From Stomoxys calcitrans (Eukaryota; Arthropoda; Insecta; Diptera; Muscidae), in assembly GCF_963082655.1 (NCBI RefSeq), contig NC_081553.1, positions 61,680,311 to 61,744,310 on the forward strand: 64,000 bases of DNA. The letters run 5' to 3'. Position numbers and translations under genes: made by a program. The notes beneath the pieces were generated by a model. It saw nothing but the letters and a program-made list of their open reading frames with translations, was not told the DNA's origin and did no database searches. Position 1 is the first letter of the stretch; each line of letters opens with the position of its first letter. Positions 41,156-51,353 of this stretch are shown piece after piece.

Positions 41156-42184
41156 AGAATTCGGCAGAGCCCGACCAGGATTCGAACCTGAACATAAGTT
41201 GCAACACCGAGAACAGGCAGTTGCCTAGCGTTCGAAGCCACCAATACAACATTCAAAAGATGCAGTAACTTGTGTATTCCATGGGAAGAATTGTAGTCGT
41301 ATGGAAAAGAAGAGTCCTTCGGTGCACTTTGGGGCCAATGACAGGTTCAAGGCAAGTATTCTTGTGAAGAATTGGAACAAAATAATAACGGAATTCTATT
41401 ATCAATTCCGTTAAAAAATACGAAACAAATCAATCTGGTAACTCTTCACAGCGGTATACTGAGCTCTCAAAGGTGACATATTTTCTTATGCAACTTTTTC
41501 TGACATTCAATATAAATAAACTGTGGAATGTATTTTAGGCGCCAAACAGTAAATATAAACATTGCAATTATTGTTTTAAAATGGAAAACCCTTCTATAGG
41601 TATGTAAAATAAGATAGTATTATCAAGTAATAAAAATGTTCAATGTGATAAATATATTTTCGAGTTAACATGTGATATCTTTTTTTGGTGTAGTTTGTTT
41701 TGTTGTCCATGTATTGTTTGGAGTAGAACTTTCGGTATCGGAGTGTATCCGTGAAAAAATAAATGTGTAGTTCTGTGACAAAATTACCATTCTCATAAAA
41801 ATTTGATTTCACATGGCGTAAACCTTAAAAATTTTGATATTTTTATGTTATCGCTGAAGAATAATCTAAAACCCATTAATGTAATCTATTGGATTTCCAC
41901 GAAATTTAATACAAGTATCGGCGACATCCAAATGATAGCACTAAACTAGCGATTTAATACTTTGTTTGCGCACCTTAAAGAAAAGTGGCTTAAAAATGGC
42001 AGGAAAAAGTCGATTCCTAAAAAACCAACTCATTACTCATTAAACTAATAGGTAGCGATGTTGTAAGGAGAAGAGGTCTTCCCTATGTTGGTTATAGGGA
42101 GAAAAGTGAGCGACAAAAGAGAAAGATTGCGACGAAAGTGTCGTCGGAACACGGATACAATACCCAGATTTTGATTCATGCTGC
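41156..42184. other. Unassigned stretch with a tRNA-like B-box
   Basis: On the minus strand 41160-41230 contains GGTTCGAATCCTGGTCGGGC but no cloverleaf can be built, so it is probably a SINE remnant. The rest is AT-rich with no recognisable gene. Confidence 0.4.
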
Positions 42185-42560
42185 TTCTGTTGCGTCCAAT
42201 ATATATATAGGAGCTATATCTAAATCTGGACCGATTTTGATAAAATGTTGATCAAATAATACACCTCATGCTTAATTTTGTATAGATCGGGCCTTAATTG
42301 TGGCTTCCACAGCCTAAAAAGACCATATCGGATGAAAGATATATATGGCAGTTATATCTAAATCTCAACCGATTTTGATAAAATTTTGCTCACATATTGG
42401 GACGTCAAATGAAACACCTCATTATAAGTTTTGTGGCTTCTACAGCCCTAAAAGTCCTTATCAGATGAAAGATATATATGGGAGCTATATCTAAATCTGA
42501 ACCGATATGAACCAAATTTGGGAGATTTAGTTCTAGACGCATTACAAACATATGTACGAA
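42185..42560 (+). repeat. Dispersed tandem-unit repeat, variant
   Basis: GGAGCTATATCTAAATCTGG and ACCGATTTTGATAAAAT units near 42210, 42350 and 42480, period about 140. It belongs to the same broad class as the other tandem-unit repeats, with different spacing. Confidence 0.7.
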
Positions 42561-42699
42561 ATTTTAAAGGTCTAACTTCCTCTTGTGATTTGTTGTCTCA
42601 CAACACTGGCTTTGGCCCCACAGTGCACTGCAAAGAAATAATACTGGGAGGGTCATATTAGTGGGAAAAAACAGGTAGTGTGAAAGGTGTCAAACTTGG

Positions 42700-42985
42700 T
42701 TTGCAAATTGCTAACTTTCCCACGTTCCATTAAGGAACATGGTCAATTTTCTCACATATCACTGAGTGCTGTCCGATACAAGTTTAAGCTCAATGATAAG
42801 GGGCCTCCTTTTTATAGCCGAGTTCGACCGGCGTGCCGTAGTGCGACAGTTTTTACATGGCTGCCATAGGAAATGGTACAGTACCTCACAAATGCTGAAC
42901 GCTTGACAATTTTTTGATGATCTCGCCAGGATTCGGCGTTCAGCGTCATAGGTGGACATGCTACATTTTGCGCTACGGTGAACTC
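42700..42985 (-). mobile_element. tRNA-headed SINE (S1)
   Basis: On the minus strand: head CACCGTAGCGCAAAATGTAG, CATGTCCACCTATGACGC, a truncated B-box region, CTATAAAAAGGAGGCCCCTT, ATATGTGAGAAAATTGACC, GTTCCTTAATGGAACGTGG. The head is partly deleted. It abuts a foldback fragment at 42990. Confidence 0.8.
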
Positions 42986-42989
42986 CAAG

Positions 42990-43105
42990 ACTTGGTTAGT
43001 GGCGTAATTACATCGTAAATACGTGGTTGAAAAGTCTCCTAACCCAGGACGAAACGAGTCCCACAGTGGTTGGTGAGTTGTGATCTCTGGCTGGAAAAAC
43101 AAACT
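42990..43105. repeat. Foldback-family fragment
   Basis: ACTTGGTTAGTGGCGTAATT, GGTTGAAAAGTCTCCTAACC and GTCCCACAGTGGTTGGTG match the right arm of the element at 1-600 with an internal deletion. Confidence 0.6.
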
Positions 43106-43139
43106 AAAAAATTTTTTATGTTTTCTACTTTTTATTTTA

Positions 43140-44260
43140 TTATACCCTCCACCATACTAATTTCGTCATTCCTTTTGTAACACCTCGAAATATGCATCTA
43201 AGACCCCATAAAGGATATATATTCCTGATCGTCATGACATTTTAAGTCGATCTAGCCATGTCCGTCCGTCCGTCTGTCGAAAGCACGCTAACTTTCGAAG
43301 GAGTAAAGCTAGCCGCCTGAAATTTTGCACAAATACTTGTTATTCGTGTAGGTCGGTTGGGATTGTAAATGAGCCAAATCGGTCAATATTTTAATATAGC
43401 TGGATCTTGGATCTTGATTTCTTGAACCACTAGAGGGCGCAATTCTTATCCGATTTGGATGAAATTTTTTATGAAATGTTTTGTTATCATTTCCAACAAC
43501 TGTTCCGATTTTGCATGAAGTTGTTTGTTATGATTTCAAACAACTGTGTCAAATATGGATTAAATCGGTCTATAAGCTAATACGGCTGCCATATAAACTG
43601 ATCTTGGATCTTGACTTCTTGAACCACTGGATGGCGCAGTTTTTATCCGATTTGGCTGAAATTTAGCATGAAATTGTTTGTTATGACTTTGAACAACTGT
43701 TTCAATTATGGCCTAAATCCGTATATTACCTGATATAGCTGCCATATAAATCGATCTGGGAACTTGACTTCTATAGCCTCAAGAGGGCGCAATTCTTATC
43801 CGATTTGGCTGAAATTTTGTACAACGGCCTTCAACATACGTGTCCAATATGGTCTTAATCGATCTATAGCCTGATACAGCTCCCATATAAACCGATCTCC
43901 CGAATATGCTTCTTGAGTCCCCACAAGGTGTAATTATTATCCGAATGGACTGAAATATTACCTAATAGTCTCCAACATTCAATTTATTTATGGTCCGAAA
44001 GCCGATTACTGGCTAGGTGAATGTCCATACTGGCATGGGGCGGATTAAAATCTGCACCCTCTTTTCAACCTAACCTAACCTATGGTCCGAATCGGATTAT
44101 AACTTGATATATCTCCAATAGCATTACAATTCTTTACCATTATTCTTTCTTTGCCTCAAAAGAGATACCGCGCAAAGAACTCGACAATGCGATCCATGGT
44201 GGGGGTATATATATGATTCGGCCCCGCCATACTTAGCACCCTTTTACTTGTTTTTTATTA
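43140..44260 (-). repeat. Dispersed repeat with a nested LINE tail
   Basis: Begins TATACCCTCCACCATACTAA, then GTCCGTCCGTCTGTCGAAAG, reverse-orientation units (CGATTTGGCTGAAATTTAGC, GCCATATAAATCGATCTGGG) near 43450, 43620 and 43790. It ends near ATGGTGGGGGTATATATATG. The tail-only LINE B copy at 44000-44080 splits it. Confidence 0.8.
44000..44080 (+). mobile_element. 81-bp LINE B tail insertion with 11-bp target duplication
   Basis: GCCGATTACTGGCTAGGTGA to CAACCTAACCTAACC, the last 81 bases of LINE B and nothing more. TATGGTCCGAA is present at 43989-43999 and again at 44081-44091. This is a textbook extremely 5'-truncated LINE insertion. Confidence 0.93.
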
Positions 44261-44274
44261 ATTTTTTATTTGTT

Positions 44275-44345
44275 TTTTAGATTACCAGTGCAGGTCGTGG
44301 GTTCAATTTTCACCAGAGATTTTGGTCTATGCTACTGTGGTAAGG
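44275..44345 (+). repeat. Fragment of the LINE A-tailed SINE
   Basis: ACCAGTGCAGGTCGTGGGTT, TTTTCACCAGAGATTTTGGT, CTACTGTGGTAAGGATG. Matches 34262-34320 in order but lacks the tail. Confidence 0.55.
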
Positions 44346-45754
44346 ATGACGGCGAAACTACTTTCATAAAAATAAGTGCTGTCCTTATCCAAATAACTGT
44401 CTGGCTACATGTTTTTCTGCCTCTCTGTCCGTCTATCTGTTGTATTACGCTACAGTTGTTAAAAACTTAACTTTACAGCTGTAACTTGGGATTGATACGT
44501 TTATAGGCACTTAAAATCGAAAACGGACATCGGACTTTATCCTGACATAGATTTCATATTGACCTACCTTTTCTTGAGAGTATAGAATTGTGTTTTCCAT
44601 TTGGAATATAGCGTTGTATGAGCCCCTTCTAGATCTATACCAGTTATGGAACATATTGGTCGAATCTTGGTTATGACTCTCATATAGGCAGATCTTTCGA
44701 CTTTACTTTTTGAGGGCACAGGATGCTTATTTTTCCCTCAAATAGACTGATTTCCCGACATCACTTCTTGAGAGCAAATTGAGCCTTTTCTTATTCGATT
44801 TTGTTGAAATATGGAATAGAAAGTTTTAATAGGCTTGGGGCACTAATAAAATTGTGCCAAGCAAGGACATTGAAAAATTTTATTCTACTTTCTATTCTCT
44901 GCTGGTTGGTATGATAACTATCTTTTACGCAGATTCTTTCAGTGTAGTGACTTTATTATGGTCTATTCCTCTGATATCCATCTAAGAGCTTTGTTAGCGG
45001 AAATCAGTGGCTAACAAATCTTGAGACCATTTTGTAGGTAAGCTGCACAACGCAGCGCAATAAATTGCTAAGGGCATCAAATGCAAACGTATAGACAGAC
45101 AGAGAGCAGATGTTAAAAAGTTCAAAAGAATTAGATACAAATATAATAACAAGAGATAAGGACAGGAAAAAGAGGAAGATGGTCTAATTGAATAACAAAG
45201 AATATAACGAACTAGTGTTACTCTAATAATAACAAATAATAAGAAGCCTTAAATGTATAGGTTTTTTAAGAGGACTGAAGATTTTATGGCTCTAAGGGGC
45301 TCACGGAATATTTATACAACCGCTAGATGTGCCACACATACTGCCTCCAAGTAATCAAGTGATGTACCATGCAGATGCTCAGAAAGTCAATTAAAAGGTA
45401 ATTATTAGGGAAGGAAGCTATATTGTAATCAAAACCTATTGTCATAGACTATGGAAGAGGTGATCAGTTCACAAATAAGCTAGTTCATTTGTGTGGGACC
45501 CTTAAATGAACAAAGTTTATTAGTTAACATCAGCCAGTCATTTTCATATATCCTATAGTACGAGTCATGTCGTATTGTTTATTTCGTTCACCACTCCTGA
45601 GATATTTAGCGGAGATGAACAGCTGGGTGATAAATCGAGTTGTGTAGTTCGCGAACGAACTAATTTAATTGAAGTTTTCCCTTAAATAAACAAACTGAAC
45701 TGAAGCCTACATCAGTGGTTCTTTTCATGTCACCAGCTCAATTCAACTCACATA
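44346..45754. other. Unassigned stretch
   Basis: Traces of degraded dispersed-unit sequence near 44520-44830 (GACTTTACTTTTTGAGGG, CTTTTCTTATTCGATTTTG). No gene, RNA or complete element recognised to 45754. Confidence 0.4.
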
Positions 45755-45803
45755 CAGTCGATGCCACATAACTGTTGTTGTTGTTCTAGCAGTTTGTTGT
45801 GTT

Positions 45804-46208
45804 CTATCTTTCGTCTGCTTGATTCTGTTGAGTGTCATGATCCAGGAACCCTTGGACTAAGATGGGGTGCGTCCAGAGGAATCTGCCTCTGAGTCGAGTG
45901 GGTCTGGCTGGACAGTTAAATAGGTGACGTGTATCGTGTGGTCCCCGGTCATAATCGGGACTTACTTCTTGCACGTCTGCATCAATCCTTGCTCTGTAGG
46001 AGTTGAGGCGGCTGCATCTGCCGGAAAGTAATTCAGCCAGAACTACTCTGGTTTGCCGGGGGATGTCAATTTCTTCAGTTGCTATGGGAGGCGGTCGTTC
46101 TCCAAGGACTACATTCACCCGGTAGCTATTTACCGCTTTTGCTACCGTGTCTGCATGAATGCTGTCTAGACCCGCTTGATAGGTCGCTTGATCTAGAGGT
46201 TCTCTCAT
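45804..46208 (-). pseudogene. jockey-like LINE C-terminal segment
   Basis: A 134-codon frame ends at the element's 3' end. It carries TRVVLAELLSGRCSRLNSYR, DYDRGPHDTRHLFNCPARPT and PILVQGFLDHD. The GPHDTRHLFNCP phrase is the conserved His/Cys region of jockey-type ORF2 C termini; the leading Cys pair of the usual zinc-binding motif appears changed. A stop separates it from the RT segment. Confidence 0.8.
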
Positions 46209-46419
46209 TTAGCGCTGAACCTCAAGCCCTAGATCATGTAGATCTACCTTAAGGCATGATCATTTCGATAGTCTCTGGGATAAGATATTGCTTAAACAGC
46301 ATGTTGTTGTTGTCTTCGCATTGGTCGGATCTTTTCTCCTGATGGTCCATGCGAGAACTGAGAAGACAGCCCGTCGCAGTTTGGAGGGCGGCATTCTGAC
46401 AGATCTAAATATTATACCA

Positions 46420-46875
46420 CTACGTGTCACAGAGCTGACGAGACCACACTGGCGCTGTATAACTTACCACAGATCGGCAAATTGCTTTGTACGTGGTCAA
46501 CAAGGTTTCTTTGTCTGCACCCCAAGCGCTGCCGGCAAGTGAATTGGGGACCTTGTTTCTACTTTTAACTTTATCGCAAATCGCTGTGGCATGTGGGGAG
46601 AATGTGTAATAGCTGTCAAATGTAACGCCAATTATATTGGGACACTTGATGGTCGAAATCATTTCTCCATCGACCTTAACAGTCAGCTCGGCATTCACCT
46701 CATGCGTATTTGTACACAATGTGGCTGAAGATTTGGTGGCGGATATCTTCAGATTTCTTACAGCGAAATATGAAGCAAGTTTGTCGAGGTAGACGTTCAA
46801 CCTATCACATATGTCAAAAATGGGTGGGGGCCTCATGCCATGATCGTACAATCGTCCGCATATGATACGATCTCT
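46420..46875 (-). pseudogene. jockey-like RT, C-terminal half
   Basis: The first codons read EIVSYADDCTIMA, the catalytic YADD pair, then a stop (TGA). In the next frame follow IFDICDRLNVYLDKLASYFA, NLKISATKSSATL, KVDGEMISTIKCPNIIGV, SPHATAICDKVKSRN and LLTTYKAICRSVVSYTAPVW. This block is typical of jockey-clade RT thumb and connector. One frameshift plus the truncation make it dead. Confidence 0.88.
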
Positions 46876-47053
46876 ATGCCACATAACTGTAATTCGCCTT
46901 AGTGAAAAACCACGCTTAAGTAAAACTTGAAGGAAAGAATCAGTTTTGGTGTTATTCAAAGCAATTAAGTGAATTCGCGAATTCGCTTAAGTGAAAAATC
47001 GCTTAACAGAAAATAACGCTAAACTGAAAAAGTTTTTATAAAAAAGTGCAATC

Positions 47054-47369
47054 AAATTCAAATTTTGCCCATGAACATTTCATTAAGGAACAGGGGCAAA
47101 CTTCTCACATATCAATGAGTGCAGTCCGATTCAAGTTAAAGCTCAATGATAAGGGGCCTCCTTTTTATAGCCGAGTCCGAACGGCGTGCCGCAGTGCGAC
47201 ACCTCTTTCGAGAGAAGTTTCACATGCCATAGTACCTCACAAATGTTGCCAGCATTAGGAGGGGAAAACCACCGCTGACAATTTTATCTGATGGTCTCGC
47301 CAGGATTCGAACCTAGGCTTTCAGCGTCATAGGCGGACATGCTAATCACTGCGCTACGGTGGACTCCAG
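47054..47369 (-). mobile_element. tRNA-headed SINE (S1), fullest copy, with target duplication
   Basis: Minus strand: head CCACCGTAGCGCAGTGATTA, CATGTCCGCCTATGACGCTG, B-box GGTTCGAATCCTGGCGAGAC; body TGCTGGCAACATTTGTGAGG, GTGTCGCACTGCGGCACGCC, AAAAAGGAGGCCCCTTATCA; end GTTCCTTAATGAAATGTTC. AAAGTGCAATC is repeated at 47043-47053 and 47370-47380. It interrupts the MITE, so it is younger than the MITE. A Pol III promoter in the head is inferred from the two boxes. Confidence 0.92.
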
Positions 47370-47487
47370 AAAGTGCAATCGTATAAGTGAACAATTTCAC
47401 TTATCCGAATTAAGCTAATCTGAAACTTTCAGATAAGTGAAACCAAGGTGATGTATTTTTAGCGTTTCACTTATCCGATTTCTACTG

Positions 47488-49049
47488 TGTTGCCATTTTA
47501 TTCATGTTATTCTCTGCTCATGCATCAGTTAGCTGTGTGCATGGTTGCCACTTTGTTGGTAACAATGCATAGCCCAGCATACGAGTAGAGTGGGCGATTC
47601 TTACGAGATGCGTAATACATTTTCTCATCTTGTGTCTCCAAAAACAACAATTACTGACAAGAAATATTTTAGTGCATAAAATCATTTTCATTACTTTTTT
47701 TGTCATTCTTAACAATGATATCAATGCCAAAACCACTTTTTTAAAAATATTTTTTTTTCGCATTTGCATGAAAATAATTCAGTTTTGCCGTTAACATCGA
47801 AATTCTCTTGTCAAAATATATTTTTAACCTTTCCACTTTATGTGGATATAAAAACATGAGGACATGAGTGTTTTATGTGCCCTATGTTGTTGATCACGTC
47901 TACAACAGTCGTGACTCATGCCAAATTAATTGTCTTCATGCTAGCATTTTGGGAAAATATTCCTTATTGTAATATGCAAAGTTGACAAAATATTATTTAA
48001 AACATATAGTTTGCGTAAATAACAAAATAGGTCAACTAAAACTGTATATTACCATACAACTACCATGTTAAAATTGTCCAATATTAAGAAAGTATGCTCC
48101 GAGTCTTTTGTTATTTATACCATTTTGAAATTTTGCGTTTAACCCTATAGGAATTTTTTGTTATTTATACCATTTTGAAATTTTGCGTTTAACCCTATAG
48201 GGAATTTGTTTTTTTTTATAATTTTTTTTTTGGCTTAAAATTATTGCGAAAACCTCTTTCCTACTTTAAAATCATATGTCAATGCCGTCATCTTTACAAA
48301 AAAAATTTCATTGAAGGATCCAATTATCCCCATTTAAAAGTATTAAACCGACATCTTTTATGCTCATCATCATTCTCATCACACTGCCAATCACTGGCAG
48401 AGCTCAGCTTAAAATCCACTGACATTGATGGCCGATAAGAGTGACTCCGTTTTTACATACAAAATGAATGGTTTAAGTGTGCCGGTGTCATAGCTCAGTG
48501 TATTACTGCCAAGATTTCACTTGTAAGACCATTTATAATCATCACCATCGTCATCATCATCATGTGTCCACACTTGACTTGACTTTTTGGCTAACAAGCC
48601 AAAAACACCTTTAGAAGAGATATACACGTATGTGACCCCCGAGGAGTGGAGATGGCAGGCCACAAATTCAAGCAGACCGTTTTATTTTTTTATCTTTCCC
48701 TAAAACCAAACTTTGAGCCCAAAATTCTCTCCCTCGTTTAGCCATATGACAAATCGTTTGCAGTTAAAACACATTTCAGCTACTCCTCCCTAAAATGTCA
48801 TCGTCTCTGTAGAAATTTTGCGAATATGTCACCAACTGTATGGGAAAAACATAAATAAACAAACAGACATGGTAATGCTCCATTGCAAATGTTAAATTGA
48901 GCAAAAATAAATGGCCTTTTTGCAACTCTATTTATTAGGACGAACTAAAACCTGAAATGTATTCTTTTACTTTTTAAGTTTTTTGTGTGCTTTTTTTGGG
49001 ACAATAACAAGTTTTTGAAGTTTTCTACGAAAAAAAAAGAAGTACTCAC
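47488..49049. other. Unassigned stretch
   Basis: No gene or repeat copy recognised apart from a 50-bp tandem duplication (48106-48205) and a CATCATCATCAT run near 48541-48562. Confidence 0.45.
48106..48205. repeat. 50-bp tandem duplication
   Basis: TTTTGTTATTTATACCATTT and the rest of the 50-base unit (to CCCTATAGG..ATT) occur twice back to back at 48106 and 48156 with almost no change, so the event is recent. Confidence 0.9.
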
Positions 49050-49149
49050 CTCAAACTGGTTTTGTGTCAAATCGTTCAATGGTTTTATGCCTCTTGAACG
49101 TTTGTTAAAAGTACTCAATTCAATAGTATTTGATGGAAAGAAAGGGTGG
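49050..49149 (-). CDS. Candidate upstream exon, possibly a tmod alternative exon
   Basis: A 100-nt segment bounded by a pyrimidine-rich acceptor (CACTCCCCTCATAG) and a consensus donor (GTGAGT). Its open frame ends LNDLTQNQFE in phase 0, the phase needed to enter the tmod exon at 38219. Entry is phase 2, so another exon outside or further upstream would be required. The peptide is not recognised. It may belong to an alternative tmod transcript, to a 5' UTR, or to a different minus-strand gene; splicing signals are the only evidence. Confidence 0.35.
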
Positions 49150-49713
49150 CTATGAGGGGAGTGACAGGTAATATAAAAAATCATTCCTAGGAGGTAATAC
49201 AAATTTTAACTGATAATACTTCAGGTAGTAGGGCAAGATCAAAATATGGATGGATAGCTGAAAACTTGAGAATAATGGTTTTGTACTAACCACTTTGTTA
49301 TGAGTTAACCCATTTAGAGTGTTTGTGAGAAATATACTTTTTTTAATGTATGATCATATCTTCTTCTATGGTCACCATACTCTGTCTTTATCGACATATT
49401 TGTATTTCTCATGACCAAGACTTGTAATAGCAGAGATTATAAAAAATTGGAATTTTTGCCTTTAGGAGTGTTTGAGAGAAAAATACTTCGTGAGGTATAA
49501 GCTTATAAAAATTTACCATCAACTGTACAAAGAAATTAGTGGGAGGACGATATTTGTTTTCCGAGTGCTTAAGACGAAAAAAAAAAAAACTGCCACCGTC
49601 TTCTAATCCTATTTTCTTCAAGACATGCAATGTAACAAGTTACAATGTGTGTCTTTAGGAGTGTTTGAGAGCAAAATACTTCATAAAATATTAGCTTACA
49701 TATATTTGATATA

Positions 49714-51353
49714 CAGCGGTCAAAAAAAGTATTCATCATTAGCAAAATTGATAATAAATTCACTTATTTTGGGTAATTGAAGAAAATTTAAAGTAAACAA
49801 ATAATGCAGTTTTATGCAATAGTTTATTTTTCGTAATATGTTTTAAAATAAATTCAAAAAATAAATTTAATTAGCGCAAAAAATGCAATTTTTATATAAT
49901 AACACCAAAAACAGAACAAAAAAAGTATTCATCATTGATGTGCTATCATCAAAGTCAAATTCAAATATTATTTGGGAATCCCCCTTTTCTGTTTTATTTA
50001 GTAAAGGAGGCTTTGCCCTTGACAGCAAATATTTAATTTCATTGAAAATATAGTTTTTGTCAAAATGGGTCGTAAGCAAAACGAGGTTTCTGATGAGGTA
50101 AAAGTTTTGATAATAAAACACCACAGGAATGGTTTAACTCAAAAAACTATCAGTGAAATATTAAATAGACCACGATCTACTATACAATCCATCATCAGAA
50201 AGTGGACAGAAACGAAAACTGTTGACAATAAACCAAGATCTGGTCGACCAAAAGCACTTTCAGTTGGAGATGTGCGTTGGCTAGTGCGGCAAGTTCAGAA
50301 AACTTCGAAGACAAATGCGACCATTCTTCGTAAAAACACTATGGAATATTTAGGGAAGGAAGTTACTACACAAACAATTCGAAATACACTCAAAAGGCAT
50401 AGTTACAGAGGAAGAACTGCACGTAAGAAGCCCTTTATAAATAAAATAAACCGAGTGAAAAGGCTAAACTTCGCAAAAATGTATGTAAAACAGCCCGAAT
50501 CATTTTGGAAAACAGTCATTTTTGCAGACGAGAGCAAGTTTAATCTTTTTGGGTGCGATGGAAAGGTCATAGTGTACAGAAAACCAAATACAGAGCTTGA
50601 AGAACGAAACACAGTTGCTACTGTAAAACATGGTGGAGGTGGTTTAATGGTTTGGGGGTGTATGGCGGCTTCAGGAGCGGGAAATCTTGAAATTATTAAT
50701 GGAGGAATGGATCATAAGTATTACATTGACATTTTAAAGAGGAATTTAAAAGATAGTGCTGTAAAACTTGGGCTTGGTAATAACTTTCAATATTATCAAG
50801 ATAATGACCCCAAACATTCTGCTTTAAATACCAAGATGTGGATGCTGTATAACTGCCCCAAAGTCATTAAAACTCCTCCTCAAAGTCCCGACTTGAACCC
50901 AATTGAACATCTTTGGGAACATCTCGAACGCAAATTGAGAACGCGCAATTTTTCGAGCAAGAGTCAAATGCAATAGGTGATAATGGAGGAATGGACTAAT
51001 ATAGACCAAAATATAACCGCTAAATTAGTCCAATCGATGTCAAACCGTTTAAAAGAAGTTATAAGACGCGGTGGTCGAATAACAAAGTATTAATTTTTTT
51101 AAATTATGTTATTTATTTTTTTGTTTTTTTGCAATGATGAATACTTTTTTTGTTTAATTTTTTGTGTTCAGCTGTAAAATGGCCCTTTTTGTTCCAATAA
51201 ATACTATTTTTTTTTTTAAAACAAATTAATTGTGTACATATATATCACACAAGCACTACTGCATCATTAGTTTAATATGTTTTTATTCCAATTGTCTTTT
51301 GTAGACTTATTAAAAAAAAAACATTGAATGATGAATACTTTTTTTGACCGCTG
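49714..51353 (+). mobile_element. Tc1-family transposon, near-complete, IR/DR type
   Basis: The 1640-bp element starts CAGCGGTCAAAAAAAG and ends CTTTTTTTGACCGCTG, flanked by TA on both sides (49712-49713, 51354-51355). The motif AAAGTATTCATCATT occurs at both outer ends (to 49740; 51327-51346) and again about 200 bases inside (49917-49936; 51133-51152), pointing inward in each arm. This double-site arm is the IR/DR layout known from several Tc1-type elements. It encodes a transposase with one premature stop. Confidence 0.95.
50065..51093 (+). pseudogene. Tc1 transposase (DD34E) with a single in-frame stop
   Basis: From ATG at 50065 the frame runs 303 codons to TAG (50974-50976) and stays open for 38 more codons to TAA at 51091-51093, 342 codons in all, the usual Tc1 length. 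N-terminal paired-type DNA-binding helices (residues about 1-105) include SGRPKAL, a GRPR-like hook. The catalytic triad is visible: Asp in FADESKF, Asp in YQDNDPKH, and Glu in SPDLNPIEHLWE, with exactly 34 residues between the last two. GGGGLMVWGCM is the glycine-rich box. The stop lies after the catalytic domain, about 40 residues from the end. The element therefore looks young, and a truncated protein may still fold. Confidence 0.93.

Larger units (their letters stand above)
45775..46875 (-). mobile_element. jockey-like LINE, 5'-truncated, with 14-bp target duplication
   Basis: ATGCCACATAACTG occurs at 45761-45774 and 46876-46889, flanking an 1101-bp minus-strand insert. It starts inside the RT palm and ends with CACAACAAACTGCTAGAAC then CAACAACAAC. 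The 5' truncation, the simple-repeat tail and the direct target repeats show target-primed reverse transcription. Confidence 0.92.
45755..47487. mobile_element. pogo-like MITE interrupted by a LINE and a SINE
   Basis: Left end CAGTCGATGCCACATAACTG and right end (reverse complement) CAGTAGAAATCGGATAAGTG match the two ends of the intact copy at 62894-63215. Removing the LINE with one duplication (1115 bp) and the SINE with one duplication (327 bp) leaves about 291 bp, near the 322 bp of the intact copy. The left flank is TA; the right flank is TG, so the target duplication has decayed. No transposase is encoded. Confidence 0.82.

Noticed and set aside
41160..41240. Minus-strand tRNA-like sequence
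   Set aside because: Only the B-box region fits; the 5' half does not form a D-arm.
38067..49149. sanpodo gene within or beside tmod
   Set aside because: In Drosophila sanpodo is linked to tmod, but no multi-transmembrane Sanpodo-like frame was seen on either strand in this window.
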